NCBI RefSeq assembly: GCF_019175385.1
Contig: NC_083348.1
Coordinates: forward strand, 3,239,001 to 3,303,000
Direction: 5' to 3'
From: Lycium barbarum
Taxonomy: Eukaryota > Streptophyta > Magnoliopsida > Solanales > Solanaceae
DNA: 64,000 nt
This document shows positions 1-13,252 of the stretch, one piece after another. The position numbers were made by a program, and so were the translations under genes. The first letter of the stretch is position 1; every line of letters begins with the position of its first letter. A model generated the notes under the pieces. The model was not told where the DNA came from. It searched no databases and was given only the letters and a program-made list of their open reading frames with translations.

Positions 1-2455
1 GAAAAGTCTCAAGTTAAAGAGTTTCCAAAATATAAAAAGGTCAAATTCTTCTAGGAACCAATTAAAAAGGAAAGGAAATCATATAAAATGTTACAAAGGG
101 AGTAATAATTTTTGGATAAGTCAAACATTTTTTAACACTCTGGAGAGTCGATCAGTTTTTCCAAGACCTTTACTACAATTTTTTCAAATATTTTTTATAT
201 TTACAATCAGATAAAGTTGTTATTATATTACTTTTTATATAGTTGCTAAATAAGTAAATGTTGTTTCTTCTAATTTAAGAATAGAAGTTTAGATTTCACT
301 CTATTAGACATAGTAATTTTCCTACTCCATGCTCTGTCAATTCTTTTCAAACATTGAAAGCAGTAAATTAGACAATCATGCAAAGTCTGCATTATTACAG
401 AATAAATTGAAACATGCACATTTGAGTAAGCCAGATATGGGCTGACCTTATAGAATCTTTCTTATGCTTCAGGTATACACTTAATAAGTACTTACTAGCC
501 TTGAACAAGTCTTGGTCACTAGAGAATTTTCTCTAGTAAAATTAAAAGCGGCAACCCTCACGCTGGTGGCCCAGTGGGCGGATTAATAAGAAAGTACGTG
601 CCCAGAAGCGAATCCGGAATGAATTTAAACTGCATTGAACCTCTTATATTTTTAGTATTATCGGTTTAGACCTAAGATTTGTTGCAATCATAGTGAAATT
701 TTCCACATAAATTTGTACTCAACGTTGAAAGTACTGGGTTCAAATAAACCAGATGTTATAAGGTTGTGTCCGCCTCTGTATGTGCCCCCAGCCTTGATGA
801 AAGAAGTAGGCCTCATCCAGCTCTAGTCCTGTGTGTAGCCAGAATGTACCACAAGGCAGTGAGACCTAAACTAGTGCAGGAACATCTTCAAGTGAATGGG
901 CAAACACTGACTAAGAGACGCTTTCAACCTGACTATTACCTAATAGGCATCCAATGTAAGCTAGCATAATGATTGATAAAATTGCCACAGTAAATCCTTG
1001 CTTACTTTAAGGATCTTAGCAAGTCCACCCTCACAAATCTACATGTTTGTGCTAAAACTAGATGGAACCTCCTCTACTTTTTAAGCCACAAAATTGCTTG
1101 AACTAGTGCCACTAAAGGCCTCCAGTTCCTGTCTCAAAGGCATAAGAAGCACCAAAACTATATCTGCAGCATCTGGAGCAACACCAGAACTTTCTACCCC
1201 TTGCACGATATTATCAAGCAATTTTACTGTTGATTTGCCTCAAACCGTAATGTCTACGTACACTGTTCTCCAAATAATCCAACTATTTCCCTTTCAAATA
1301 GACTAAAATTTTATAAGAACTATCAAGTGACAAAAACCTGAAGAATCCATCAATCCAAAAAAGAAAAGAAAAGAAATCTTTAATGGCCTTAAATGATTGC
1401 ACTCCACCTATTACAACATTTTGGCACCCTTTTGACCCTTTCCTGATGTTTTACAATATTCAACCTTCTTAATTTCTACGAATGCTTGTTGTATAAATTC
1501 CCTGCCTGTCATTGGCGATCCGAGTAACATCTATAACAAGTGGTCTTCACAGGAAGGTTCATGAAAGCACACCTTGTTTATTTAGCTAGTATTTCTTCTG
1601 ATCTTTCAGTTAAGCTCAAAGCTCAAAATTTGGAACCTTTGACCTCACTCTCTCTGGATAGAATCGATCTAGTTACAATTAGGTTTGCCATTATAATATT
1701 AACAGAGAGTCCAAATGGAGCTTAACAGTGAGCAGGAAGCCAGACCCCTCTTCTAGTTCCATCTAGTTTAGACTTTTTTAAGACGTCAGCCCTTCAAATT
1801 TGGACTGATGGACCCGTTTTGGCGGCTCTCAGAAAGTACTTTTCTTAGAAAGAGGAACTCATCAAATTGGGAGGATAAATTTTAGAAACAAAGACAGGAG
1901 AACAGATATTCTTCATTTTCTTTTGAACAAACATTGACTTACTTCCTTTTTCTTTTGGAAACAGGTAAAATACAAACATTGACATAATACTTTCAATGTG
2001 TCTTTTCTTCACCTGCTACTTCTGGGTTTCTCTTTTGCTTTTCTCTCCTACTCCATATTTACTAAAGCAATCGGATGAGATTGAACGACAAACTGATTAT
2101 TTTTGTGGTTGATTAACTGAAGATGAAAATCAAGTTTGCATTGAAGGAATCTTTCAGTGACCTTGTTTTAATTACATGATATCTAATCTGAGCCATCAGA
2201 TTAATAATGTTGTTATTGTATATTGGAGATTTAATTACTAACTTCAACTGCACTTTGATGTTAATATCTGCAATTAGATGTTAATTGTACTAAGTCCAGA
2301 TATGTTAGGTAATTTTGGTATTTATGGTAATAGCACTGCACTTCATAGAAGTGTATTTCGCTTCTCACTTTTTGACTAAAGGCCCATAGGCATAGTCGTT
2401 TGTTTATGATACTACTGTCAGCCAGTTGACATAACATCATGAAACACTGAACCAA
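1..2455. other. intergenic, no recognised gene
   Basis: AT-rich sequence with only short open frames (the longest is about 70 codons). None has a domain or composition I recognise, and I see no clear transposon ends. The missing last exon of the SF3B5-like gene could lie here on the minus strand, but I looked for its expected ending (a Pro-Cys-Gly motif and an acidic tail) and did not find it. Confidence 0.5.
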
Positions 2456-3523
2456 AAGCTCACTGAAAATTCTCTATGGAGAATCAATGGTGCACCAAAG
2501 TAGCCACAACAGCTCATGGCAGGGGAGTTCGGAAGCATATTAGAGGGTGCTGGAATAACTTTGAGGCAGATATGGGCTTCATATTGGTAATGAAAGGAAA
2601 ATAAAGTTTTGGGAAGATGCATGGTTGGGCCATACTCCTCTTAAAGAGCAATTCTCGGATATTTTTAGAATATCAACTCAGCACAATGTAGTAACTGCAG
2701 AATTTTATCCAACACATGGTTGGAATCTCTTTCTTAGAAGGAATGTAAATGATTGGGAAATAGAACGAGTATGTCTTTTTCTTCAGCTCCTAAGCAACAT
2801 AGAGTTGGACTGCAACAAAACAGATTCTGTCAGTTGAAAGGGGCATCCCAAAGGTCTCTCTACTGTCAGAAGCTGTTACAGGAAACTGGTATCAAGTAAC
2901 AACAGGGGTTTTTGGCCTTGGCAAAAATTTGGCTTAGCAAGGCCCCTTTGAAGGTCTCTAGCTTCTCTTGGATTGTGGCTAGAAGGGCTTGTCTCACTCA
3001 TTCCAACCTCCAAAAGAGGAAAATTCAGCTTTGCAGTAGGTGCCACATGTGTGAAGAACAATATGAAGATGTAGGCCACCTCTTTTTGCACTGTAGAGTT
3101 ACTACTCAGATGTGGAGCATGTTTCTGTCATCTTACACATGTCCTGGTCCATGCCAAAATCCACGAGGGAGCTACTGCAATGTTGGAACAAAGAAGGAAT
3201 GTACAAGAAATCACAAAAGATTTCGAATACCATCCCTCAAGCTATATGGTGGACGGTTTGGCTTGAAAGAAACGAAAGAATTTTTGAAGACCATAGGAAA
3301 AATTTGCAGTTCTTAAACAAAGATGTCTTTTTTTTGCTAGCTTTTTGGTGTAACCTGGTTATTGTACAGGATGTGGATGCAATTTTAGATATAATTCAGG
3401 ATCTGCAAGATCTGTAGTTAGGTTTTATCGCACTGGCTTAGTGCAAGCTTTTTGTATACGCCGGTTTACGGCCTGTTTATGAAATGAAATACATTTACTT
3501 CATTTAAAAAAAAAAAAAAAAAC
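2456..3523 (+). mobile_element. 5'-truncated L1-type LINE, 3' end with poly(A)
   Basis: Reading across shifted frames gives the C-terminal part of a plant L1 polymerase: a GRGVRKHIRGCWNNF-like stretch near 2510, then GHTPLKEQFSDIFRIS from 2628, then the zinc-binding domain that follows the reverse transcriptase (ACLTHSNLQKRKIQLCSRCH ... HLFLHCRVTTQMW, about 2980-3110) with its Cys/His pattern. The coding part ends near 3417 and the element ends in 17 A residues at 3506-3522, the normal end of a target-primed insertion. Stops and frameshifts make it dead. No target-site duplication was found. It lies just downstream of the last SF3B5 exon I can see and may sit inside that gene's last intron. 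Confidence 0.85.
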
Positions 3524-3987
3524 ATGTGCTCTTAGTACTAATCAAGGTTCTAGCATCAACTCCAACACTATGTTCAATCAGTTCAGGAAATCCAACTAAA
3601 ACACACAAGATTGACAAAATCCATTGATCACTTTATTACGTGCCCATTTACCTTTATCAGATAAACCCTTCTTTTGAGATTTTGGCAAAAGATGCATTGT
3701 TCACTGTTTGATTTCAGAAATAGAATTCAATTTATATGAAATAAAAACAGTTTATTGAAAGACAAATGGATGGTGCTTGGGTAATAGCTGGTCTTTTAGT
3801 GGTAGGTAACGTATTAGACTACAATATGGCAGCTCGAAGCACCGTAATGCATCTTTTTGCGCCTAATTCTGTTCCAAACAAATCTATACTAAAAGAATTG
3901 TCAGTCCATTCAAACATAAAACTCAACAGTAAGAACCAAGAAACCCACAGCAAAAACACAAAACCAGAAACACTATAAAATGCAAAC

Positions 3988-4739
3988 CTGCATAAAGTTG
4001 TAGCGTTCCCTTCCGATGGATTCATTTTCTGCTATGGCAAAATAAGCCAACATTGGATAGTGGCCGACATATGACGCGTAGCTATCACGTTGAATGTTTA
4101 CTGCCCATTCACTACGCCAAAAGAAATAGTTAAATTTAGACAGTTATTATTACAATAATAACTAATTGGGATAATTACAGGCCAATACTTTTGGGTGATC
4201 TAATTTAAAACATAGTCAAACAAATATATAGGTATTGTAATATTTATACTTAAATATGCATACAATATACATAAACTGTGTGTATAATACACATATATAC
4301 CATCCGTATAATGTACATATCAGTGTATAGGTTTTGTATATTTGGGCTAGCACCGGTAATTAAGTTTGGCCGAAGGTACATATGCGTTAGTTTCCCTAAT
4401 TAATTTAACAAAAGAAAAGAACGAAAACGCGTCATTGTCGATAAATAAAAGAAGATATACATATATGTAAAATAAAGGAAAAGATGGAAACAAACAATCT
4501 AGTCAAGTCGGCATGTCCAGTTCCAACATATTTAGCTTGCAAGTGCTCAAGCTGCGAGTTGATATTGAACCTGTCACTTGCCTACACCCAATTAACAAAA
4601 CAAACAGTTAGGGTTCTCGCTGGAAGAAACAGACTTTAGGGTTTTAGAAGAAATTTTAGTTTTTCAATTAGTAGCAGATACGTGTGTGTATGATCTGAAC
4701 TACAAACAATTGAACTCAGGAATTTCTTCATACCTGCAT
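3988..4739 (-). CDS. SF3B5: SF3B5/SF3b10-like splicing factor 3B subunit (incomplete 3' end)
   Basis: Coding exons on the minus strand: 4734-4739 (only ATG CAG), 4496-4581 and 3988-4111. All junctions are GT-AG and the frames join (TT|T codon between exons 2 and 3). The product begins MQASDRFNINSQLEHLQAKY, continues through GTGHADLTRFEWAVNIQRDS and ends YFAIAENESIGRERYNFMQ, at 72 residues. This matches the small (about 86-residue) SF3b10 subunit of the U2 snRNP SF3b complex, which acts in branch-site recognition in the nucleus. The family normally ends with about 15 more residues (a KMLLPCG-type tail). A good donor follows the last CAG at 3987, so a further exon is expected, but I could not find it. 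The gene may continue leftward past the LINE, or may be truncated. Confidence 0.85.
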
Positions 4740-4787
4740 CTTTTCAGAAACCAAGTGAGGAAAAAGGGAAAATCGAGAAGCAAGTTG

Positions 4788-4794
4788 TTTTATA
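4788..4794 (-). promoter_or_regulatory. TATA box candidate for the SF3B5-like gene
   Basis: TATAAAA on the minus strand, about 50 bases upstream of the ATG at 4739. This would leave a leader of about 20-25 bases. The spacing suits a TATA promoter, but no transcript evidence is available. Confidence 0.4.
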
Positions 4795-4849
4795 TGGAAG
4801 ACTACAAAACAGGGTCAGGATTATTAATATGCCTGTACGAAATGTATGC

Positions 4850-5452
4850 CTGTCTAGTGGGCCGGGCTGGCCCGAGACTGACCAGGTCCAAACCGTTAGT
4901 GGCCTGGCCCGGACCAGCCCACAACCCGGCGGGCTCCAATTTTTATGACACGGTCCCTTGACAGGTATAATACAAATTGCTAGCACTTCAGTTACTTCCG
5001 GATAAGGAACTTTAAAAAAGTGTATGCGGAATTAATTGTGTAAATCTGATAACTGAGAAAATGATCAAAATGATCCTAAATGTATAAGCTTTGGCTCCAT
5101 TTGATCCTTAATATATAGGCATAAGTCATCGACGGCCTTTAAAGCTATCCGCAGGTTCCACTTAGACACCTCAACTCAAACTTGTACCTATTGAATACCT
5201 CTACCACTCCGGATTTGAACCACGGAAATACTTTTTTGACGACTAGCTAAAATTATAAAGTGTGTGTATTGCACTCGCGATGACGTGCCAGAATGTCTAA
5301 TTAGAAGATGACATGTGGCATTTGGGCCACAATAATAATTAAAGGATGAATTATGAGAAAAGAAAAAAAAAACTAATTAAAATTAAAAAAAAAACTATTT
5401 TTATTTTGCCCACCTTTCTTTTCATTTGCCCAGAACCTCCCGCCGGCGGCAT
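4850..5452. other. GC-rich patch and probable MITE remnant
   Basis: At 4859-4937 a GC-rich run of GGGCCGG/CCCGG words stands out from the AT-rich surroundings. This composition is typical of a common non-autonomous plant transposon, but I could not define its ends. From about 5060 to 5250 the wording (short phrases on 'protection from' style direct and inverted words such as CACTTAGACACCTCAACT) resembles the inverted-repeat element at 57395-57885. No gene seen. Confidence 0.3.
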
Positions 5453-6150
5453 CTGTCACGACCCAAACCGGAGGGCCATGACGGCACCCGGGCCCTACCT
5501 GCCAAGCACCACTAATCATGCTTTCATATCATAATCATAAACAAGAGTCGACCTCGAGGGTCATCAAATGGAAATCTACTAAATCATAAGAGCAATATGC
5601 TGAAAAGGGAATGAGCCCGAAAAGACATACTATACAACTGTGCTGGACAAAAACTGTGCAAACCGACAAGGCCATCATGAAATACTATACATCAAAAATA
5701 TAGGCCGAGGGGGTAGACCCCACTTTGAATTTGCAATGCACCAACACCAGCAATCGAATCCGACACTAAAATGACCATAACTCCCTCATACGACCTCGAA
5801 ATTTGACGATTCTCTATGACTCTGAAATCATGATACATATCTAATGGTTCAATCAAAACACAATTTAGAGCTCATTTTCACAATGTGATAACCTTTATAC
5901 CCAAAGTAACGACGTCGAAACGCCAACCACAAGTGCGACACAACCCAAATTCATCCGAAACTCATTAATATCTCACCAAAACGTGCTGACAAGTTCAAAA
6001 TCATCACACAAGCTTATTCGAACTCTCAAAACATCTATATGGGGTCGTCTTGAACCGATATTGATCGTGGTCAACTCAAATCCTTTAACTTAACTAGATT
6101 CTCAACTAAAAGTCCAAATTAATCCTGAGCCCCTCGGGATCCGTCTCAAC
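5453..6150 (-). mobile_element. Ty3/gypsy (Tekay-like) LTR, first part
   Basis: Begins TGTCACGACCCAAACCGG on the plus strand, a terminus I recognise from Solanaceae Tekay/Del LTRs. Read on the minus strand the LTR ends GGGTCGTGACA. It is interrupted at 6150 by the element 6151-10235, and its other part appears to resume at 10236. Together the two parts make about 1.0 kb. No internal coding region is attached. Confidence 0.6.
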
Positions 6151-9100
6151 TGTTATACCCTATTTTAACCGGAGTCAAAATAGTTTACAACATCCCGGTA
6201 ATTCCAGGGTTAATTAAAGTTAAGGGAGTGGCCACCTAATTATTATGGTGAATTAGGACACCTAAGGTTAATTACAGTAATTATCTAAAGTAACTCCGTT
6301 TTAATGTCTACGAAACCAAAAGATCTGAGTAAGGGTTCAACTAATCTAGAGGGAAGGTATTAGACATCCTCTAAGATCCATTAACAATGGTTAACCGACC
6401 GGACTTATGTTGATTAATTAAGGCTAAAAATATACAATACAACATTTTAAATGTTTGGGAAAATAGTTTGTAAGTATTATCGGATTTCAAAAATGGAGAA
6501 TATAAGGCTACTATTTAAATTAGAATAAAGCAGTAATTTATAGAAAAAGACTTTAGCCATGTTAAAAAATATGCTGGATTAGTTAACACGTTAATAGGAA
6601 TTCAATGATCAATTATTAATTCATTTTTAACTGCTTAGCTTATTAAGTAATAAACAAGATCAAGAAGGCAATAAACAAATTAACTCTCTACTATTATGTG
6701 AAAAACATAACTACCTCTTTTATGAAAGTTGGGCCTTGTTTGGGAAAATAAAGATATGAATTAGATTTGGAAAAAGATTCATCACTATTAGAAATGGTCA
6801 TTTATTGCCTTTAAATAGAATTAACCATAAAACTAAAAAGGTTTATAAAATAATGTTAAGTTATAATTTAAAGTAGGCAGATAATTTGAAATCGGATTTA
6901 ATTCTTGATCGGATTACTCAATCCATTTTAGACTTATAAAAGAGCAATTAACAAAAATTTCAAACTGACGAAATGGGCTAAATTATTAAACCATGAAAGC
7001 AAGTTCAAATTCTAACTACCCGTTATCACTAAACTATCCCACTAATTCTATTAGAGTTCATCTAAGCCAAGAAAGATAACAAATAAGATAGATATTAGGC
7101 AAGCAAACAGATACACAAAATAGAGTAACGGAAAACACATATGTTTAAATGGGCTCGGCCCATTTTAAGGCTGCTGTCGTATGGGCTTTGGCCCAGCATC
7201 CTTTTCTTTTTCTGCAGGCTGCGGATTGGGGCTGACACGAGAAGAGAGTTTCGTTGGGCTTTAGCCCAACACCGAATGCGGAAGATGATGAGTCCCTTGG
7301 ACTCGTATGCGATGGTCATGCATAAGAACGAAAGAAAAAGGTCAGTATATAATCAATAAATAAGACTAAATGCATATAATGTAAGTTCAAAAAACAGACC
7401 AGTGACCCATTTTGATTTTATCATATAGGCAGATCTAGGTGGAAGCAGAGAAAATTTCATTCGTGTCTTCTTATCACAGTGTATTACATCATTTACAGAA
7501 CACAAACTAAATCAGCGCGACAAGCAAACATTCAGGAATTCCCATCAGAGAGATTCCCATCGACAAAATCATCACGCCCTGATGGGTTTTGATATCCCTG
7601 TCTGTTCTATCAACATTGCAGGGACAAAATGAAGACGATAATTTAACAAGAAAAACTAGAAAGGATTTTAGAAAATGCCTATCATCAATTCATATTTAAG
7701 AGAAACCAGTGCATGTTTTAGTTTTAAGAGAGGGTTAACTCAATTTAACAAATGGTGAAGGATAGAAAAATACGACTCATACAGATTTTAAAGAGTTGAA
7801 AGAGTAGATCATGCAAAGTTCAAGTTAAGACACTCTTTCATTCTCTCTTAAACGGCACTGGATTTATACTTATTCCTTTTATCTTTTCCAAAACCAGTTT
7901 TATCTTTTGCCCACAGAAACTGAAAACAGTTCAGTTTAATACTCATGCTTTACACACACATATAGCATAGATCTTATTCATCAAATGCACAACAACAAAC
8001 ATATTCCTCCAACAATGAAATAGAGTCAAACACAGAGGTATATTTCACAGATTTGAGTCACATATGAACGTACTAGTACTGCCAGATATCCATATACATC
8101 TTACAGGATGTTTTAGACTGTTGAAACCTAAAACAACACCTAATCACCCTGAATCAACTAGATCAAATTCTGGTTTTAAAAGCTAATATAATGCTGAAAA
8201 TACATAGGTTGAACTTTTAGACTCAACTATTTTTGGCAATGTGAAATCTTAAGACTAGCTGAAGTAAAGATAAGAACTTAACCAAAATAGAACTTTGAGA
8301 AGACATATATTAATATTCTGTCAAGTAACAAATACTACAACAAACCTCTCATTCAAACTAAAAGAAAAGGGCAACTACTTCTTTGGTTCCTAGGCAAAAC
8401 GAGAAAGAAAAATCTGTGAATCATGATTAAAGAGACATCACTATTGCAGATTTGAAACTAGTATGAACTTGACTAGAACTTTATCAGCTCATAAAGGGAA
8501 AGCATCTAGTAAACAACATTTGTTATAGACTTAAAGAGAAGCATTTTTTGTAAAGTTAGGGAGCAAATTTGTTAGTGACTGATTCACTTGAGGACAATCA
8601 CTCAAGAGCTTCGAATTTGATTCAAATGGGACCAAAACAGAACCAGACAATTATCTTCGCATGTTTATACACATAAGTTAAAAAGGAAAACTAGTCTTTC
8701 CATTTCAAGCGGGATTGAAACAAAGACTGATTTGCACAAATGTAAGCAGATTAGCAGGATGGGATTCTAAAGCGGAAAAGAAACTAGCATTTGAACCCAG
8801 CAAACTCAATCAAGCTAAATTTTAATAAAGTAACACTGAACTGGAATGTGATCAATATATGGAAATAAGACGGGAATTAATCTAACCCTTCATGAATCCA
8901 ATTACTAACACGTTTATGAATACTGAAGACGAATGATTCAACTCAGACTACTCTACGGGTTATGGTTCGTCAACTAATAATAGCTTAACTTATTACAGAA
9001 ATCAACTCATATATGCATCAAATAGAAATGAAAATGAACGACAAGGAAAAGGGAAATTGCCGACCTGTTTTGGGTACAGTGAACTGGATGTCGACGGCCT

Positions 9101-10235
9101 CGAATCTACTCTCTCGTTGTGAAATGGATTCGAAACTTGAGTAAAAAATCAGAATGCCTCTATCGGAGTTAAAATTCTTTTGCTGAGTGACGACGAAAGC
9201 TAATCGAATCGTCGAAACCTTAATCTTTCATCACAGATCTCATATTTCAACAAAAGTATATTTTTTTTATTAAAAAAAAGGGGTTCAAGACCAGATTAAA
9301 AGAAAACTCAAAAGGACTTTGTAAGCAAGCAACTTGCATATCACCAAAAGTGTTCTTCCTTTTTTCTTTTTCGGCTGAGAACTTAGAGATGTATTTATAG
9401 GAAAACGTCTAGGGTTCAAAAAATGAGCGGGATTTCAAGTTGAATTCTTTTCAAATCCGAACGTTAGTCAGCCTGTTATGACACCGATCAGACACGAAAG
9501 AAGAAGGAGACAAAGCTTCATTAAAATTTCGTACTCGAGAAAATCAAAAGGGCTGATAACAAAGATTCGAACTTACAACGGACAAGAAGCCATTAAAGCT
9601 TCAGATCGAGACAAAAACCAGAAAAAGGGTGAAACGCCTCTTCGCATTGACCCTCCTGACGGAACATTAATTACCCTTCCCGAATTAACCATGCAAGGCC
9701 TGTGAGGGTGGAAAGGGTTCTGCGGTCTTACCGCTTTCGTCGAGAGATAGAGAGGGAGGAGCGAGAGAGAGGGAAAGGGAAGAGAGATGCGGCGCTGTTG
9801 AAAGGGATTAGGTTTTGGCTAAGATGTATTATTTTGTTGGGCCGGGTCGGGTAACGAATGGTGGGCTGGTCGGGTGAGTTATTAAGAGACGTGGGCAGTT
9901 CCGTTTGGGCTATAAAAATGGGCTTCAAATAGCTGAAATTGGTATTTTATTCTTCTAATTAATTAACTCCTAAGTGATATAACTTGTATAATATGTATCA
10001 TGTGATTAGTGATTAATATGTAGAAAATAAAGACTTAATTTAACGAGTCCGAATCCGAAAATGAAATGATGACGAAACAGTGTACTGCTAGTAATGGTGA
10101 AAATAAAAGTAACAATATTAATAGTAGTAAAAATAAAAAATAGTAGCGAAAATAAAATATTTAGCTCATTTCTTTTTATTTTTATTCCCCAAGAAATAAA
10201 TAGGAATAAAGGAAGGACGAAATTGGGTGTCAACA
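6151..10235 (-). mobile_element. 4.1 kb solo-LTR-like element (Tat/Ogre-type LTR)
   Basis: On the minus strand it starts TGTTGACACCC and ends GGGTATAACA, giving the TG...CA ends of an LTR. It is flanked by tcaac (6146-6150) and ccaac (10236-10240), a possible 5-base target duplication with one mismatch. Its last 250 bases (minus strand) share words and order with the end of the giant LTR at 33540-39549 (TAA.(A/G)CCTTCC, CCCTTAC, a TTAGGTG block). It contains no reverse transcriptase, protease or integrase; short open frames such as 9478-9705 look like chance. A large LTR left after recombination explains this best. A LARD (long LTRs with little interior) is the alternative. Confidence 0.55.
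9392..9399 (-). promoter_or_regulatory. TATA box candidate inside the solo LTR
   Basis: TATAAATA on the minus strand, in the first quarter of the LTR when read in its own direction. A pol II promoter is expected there, and the motif supports the minus orientation of the element. Confidence 0.35.
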
Positions 10236-10525
10236 CCAACCACTTGACTAAGTCATAAATCACGTTCTGGACCTCATGAAACTGACAAAACTCCAATTCA
10301 ATTTCGTTAACCTCCGATGTTGACTTTGGTCTAACTTTCCCATTTTCTTAACTTAAGACCTTCCATATTTTGCTAATTCCCCTTCGATACTCACCCGACT
10401 ATCTCGAGAATTGCGTCACCCATCCCCACAAGTCATGAATGCCATAATAAAGCTATGGGGAGGATATTTCGGAGAAAAGAGTCAAAAAGCTCAAAATGAC
10501 CTAGCGCGTTGTTATATCATTTACC
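10236..10525 (-). mobile_element. Tekay-like LTR, second part
   Basis: Continues the LTR broken at 6150. On the minus strand, next to its start, are the words CGAGGATGAACGTTTGTT and CGCTAGGTCATTTTGAGC, which I know from the pol-end/3'-LTR junction of Solanaceae Tekay elements. The exact LTR start, near 10525, is uncertain. Confidence 0.5.
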
Positions 10526-11490
10526 ACTTAAACAAACGTTCATCCTCGAACGGTAAAGAAAAGTACCAAAGTTGTAGAGCAGCCAAAGAATCTCTGTAAA
10601 AAACCTCATGAAGGCCTCCACAGACAAGAATCATGCCAATAGCACCGCTTATTCACTTTATCAGTCAAATATCTTTTAGCTTAGCTCAATAACCTAAATC
10701 TCCATTTTTCCATGCTCGAAAGTTCTTCCACAGCTAATTCTCATATATTTGAATTGACTACGCTCGAATTACTTGACCTTTGATTATAACCATACATCTG
10801 AACTCAATTGAGTGATTCCACAAGATGCCATCATAGCCACCATAACCCTTTTGTGGTAGCCACAATCCATAGCCAAACCTGTATTGGTAAAATACTCTGA
10901 TTCCACTTATCTTTCTTCTACACCTTTCGAAGTTGTATTTAGTACCAATAATCTGTAGTGAACACGTCGTCTCACATCACAAATCTAAACCACGACTCTC
11001 TCTAGCCAGAAAAGAATTTGTGCTTATTTTGAGCCACTTCTAGGCATTTCCTTCAAAAATTGACCTTATCCAAGGCCGATTTCGCTAATTTCAAATTCCT
11101 TAGTCTTGTTTCATCTAGATGAAGCTAATGAGTCAACACTAATCATCTAATTCCACTTAAACCTTCAAATGACGTATTATGTGCATCAGTCAAGTGATTA
11201 TCCTATCATGTCAAATCTGTAAAAAATCAACTGGTCACCTTAATGACTTCCCATATCCATTTGTATATCCTCAATACATCACCAAGTAACTGTGTAAACC
11301 ATTAGAATTATCCGAATAGCTGCCATCAATAAAATATCATCAAGTCCACTTGCAAACTCCAATAAAGCCTAGTAAGCCTGCCATCCCATCCCCAACCTTG
11401 AACTCTCAATCCAGTGAATCTAGCTGAAAATGGGCTACTAGAGTAATCATAAACCTTGCTATTAAATGGACCATACGCGAATCAACCTTG
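10526..11490. other. degenerate retrotransposon or intergenic DNA
   Basis: No open frame of use on either strand. By position it would be the internal or 3' untranslated region of the Tekay-like element on the minus strand. I recognise no protein motif, so this is inferred from context only. Confidence 0.3.
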
Positions 11491-13252
11491 TTATTTACCA
11501 TTTTTGGGCTTAGTGAGCTCAATTTTGGGAGATTTTAGACTTGGAAATCAGCTTTGTTATTGGGGTAAGTGTTCTAGATGTCTCCCTGAGTTTATATCAT
11601 TAATCTGTGCAATGATTTGCCATTGAAAGATGGAATTTGATGGTTAAAATTGGGACTTAAGACACAAAACTCTAGGATCACAAAATTAAGGATTTTTTGA
11701 ACATCCAAATAGAAATCTAGGAATAAATTTGGACTTGTGGAGTTATGGGTAATTTGAATTTAAATTTTGTTTCGGTTTTGACGATGTGAGCCAAGAAATA
11801 TTCCATCGCACAAAGTATAGAGATAGATTGAGAGATTGACTTTTAGAGTTGACTTTGATCGGATAATAAATTAAGGAATCAAATTCTATGGTCTTGTTTG
11901 ACATCGTGAAATATTCTTTTGAATAGATTGGAGTCATTGACAGATTTCGTACGTGGTAAAGCTATTGTTGTAGATTGAGTTTGGCTTGGACTGAGGTGAT
12001 TTAAAACTATGACCTCGACGGGGAAATTTTTCCAAATAAAAACCATTTTACGTACATTATGTATCTAAGGTACCGTATATGTGAGGTGACGGGCATATAT
12101 GCGAGCACTAGGGTAATATATGAGATATATGTAGCTACTTAAACTATGCATAATATGTTATATGCATGATATGTTTATCTACGCATTATGAGAATACTAG
12201 TATAATATATTATAGACATCTGTTACATGCTAGAACAACATAATGGACTTCATGTAAGTTAGTTTACATGTGTGATTTACATATATGATTCGCATTGTAA
12301 TATGTGAGATATCTATGTTAGGGCATGCGAATTCACGTTCCTGTTGATTGAATTTGTAAATCTCTGTATTAGGGTATGTCGACTCACGTTCTGTTGATGA
12401 GACTAAGAATTCTAGTTTGAGATTATGTTTGGGCATGCTAAACACATTTCAATTATTGCGTGGAATGAATCCTCCCTCCAAAGTCACTAACATGGAATAA
12501 AATCATGGCAATGTGCACGGTAACTATAAGGCACAAGGTGCCGGTTCTGACATGTCCGGTTTTGAGTAAAGTTCGGATTATGGGGTACAAATTGTCCGGT
12601 TGAGATAGTTGATAGTTACGCAAATTTATATGCTTGTTGAGCATTGTAATTTGTATGAATGTCGGTTATACTAAAGTTGAGATCTTTAAATATGGATACG
12701 TGATCTATATACTATTGTTATCATGCATTTGGTAGATGTGAAAGTTGTCCATACCTATTAATGCTTTATTTGTGTATTGTACATTTTTGTTATGCATAGG
12801 TTGTGTTTTGTGCATTGATTATTTTGAGTATAATATCTGTACAAGTTTATCTCGGATAAATTACTTTTGTATCAAGATAGACAGTCAATATATTTTCTGA
12901 GTACTTCAAATACTCGCCCCTTCTTCCTTGCGTTTTATATGCAGATTTAGACCTGAGTACTAGAGATTTGTGAGCGAGGTTCCAAAGTTGGTTGATGTAC
13001 TACTCGTGATTGCTTGCCTTGTTTGCGGTGACTCAGGGTATTTATTTCCTTATTATATCTTCACTCTCTTAGTTGATGCACCCTATATTGTTTTGAGTTT
13101 AAGCTTCTCCATGTTGTACTCAAATAACTGTTTTCGTATTATATTAAATGGTCTTATTTAGACTTGTGTTCACTTGAATTGTATTAATTGGGGTTCGCTC
13201 GACATGGAGATTGTTGGGTGCCAATCACAAAACTTTAGGATTTGGATCATGA
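11491..13252 (+). mobile_element. Tekay-like long LTR, 3' end at 13252
   Basis: The right end reads TTGGATCATGACA, a decayed form of the GGGTCGTGACA terminus. Upstream lie landmarks of this LTR type in order: a TTGGGGTAAGTGTTCT word near 11555, repeated GGGCATGC/GTCGACTCACGTT phrases at 12320-12390, ATGCAGATTTAGACCTGAGTA near 12940 and GTGGGTGCCAATCACAA-like wording near 13215. The left edge is a guess. Its direction is opposite to the LTR at 5453-10525, so it is a separate insertion. Confidence 0.45.

Noticed and set aside
766..969. 67-codon open frame
   Set aside because: No recognisable domain, no splice context and no codon signal; length is within chance for this region.
9478..9705. 75-codon plus-strand frame
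   Set aside because: Lies inside the solo LTR, opposite to its direction, with no domain.
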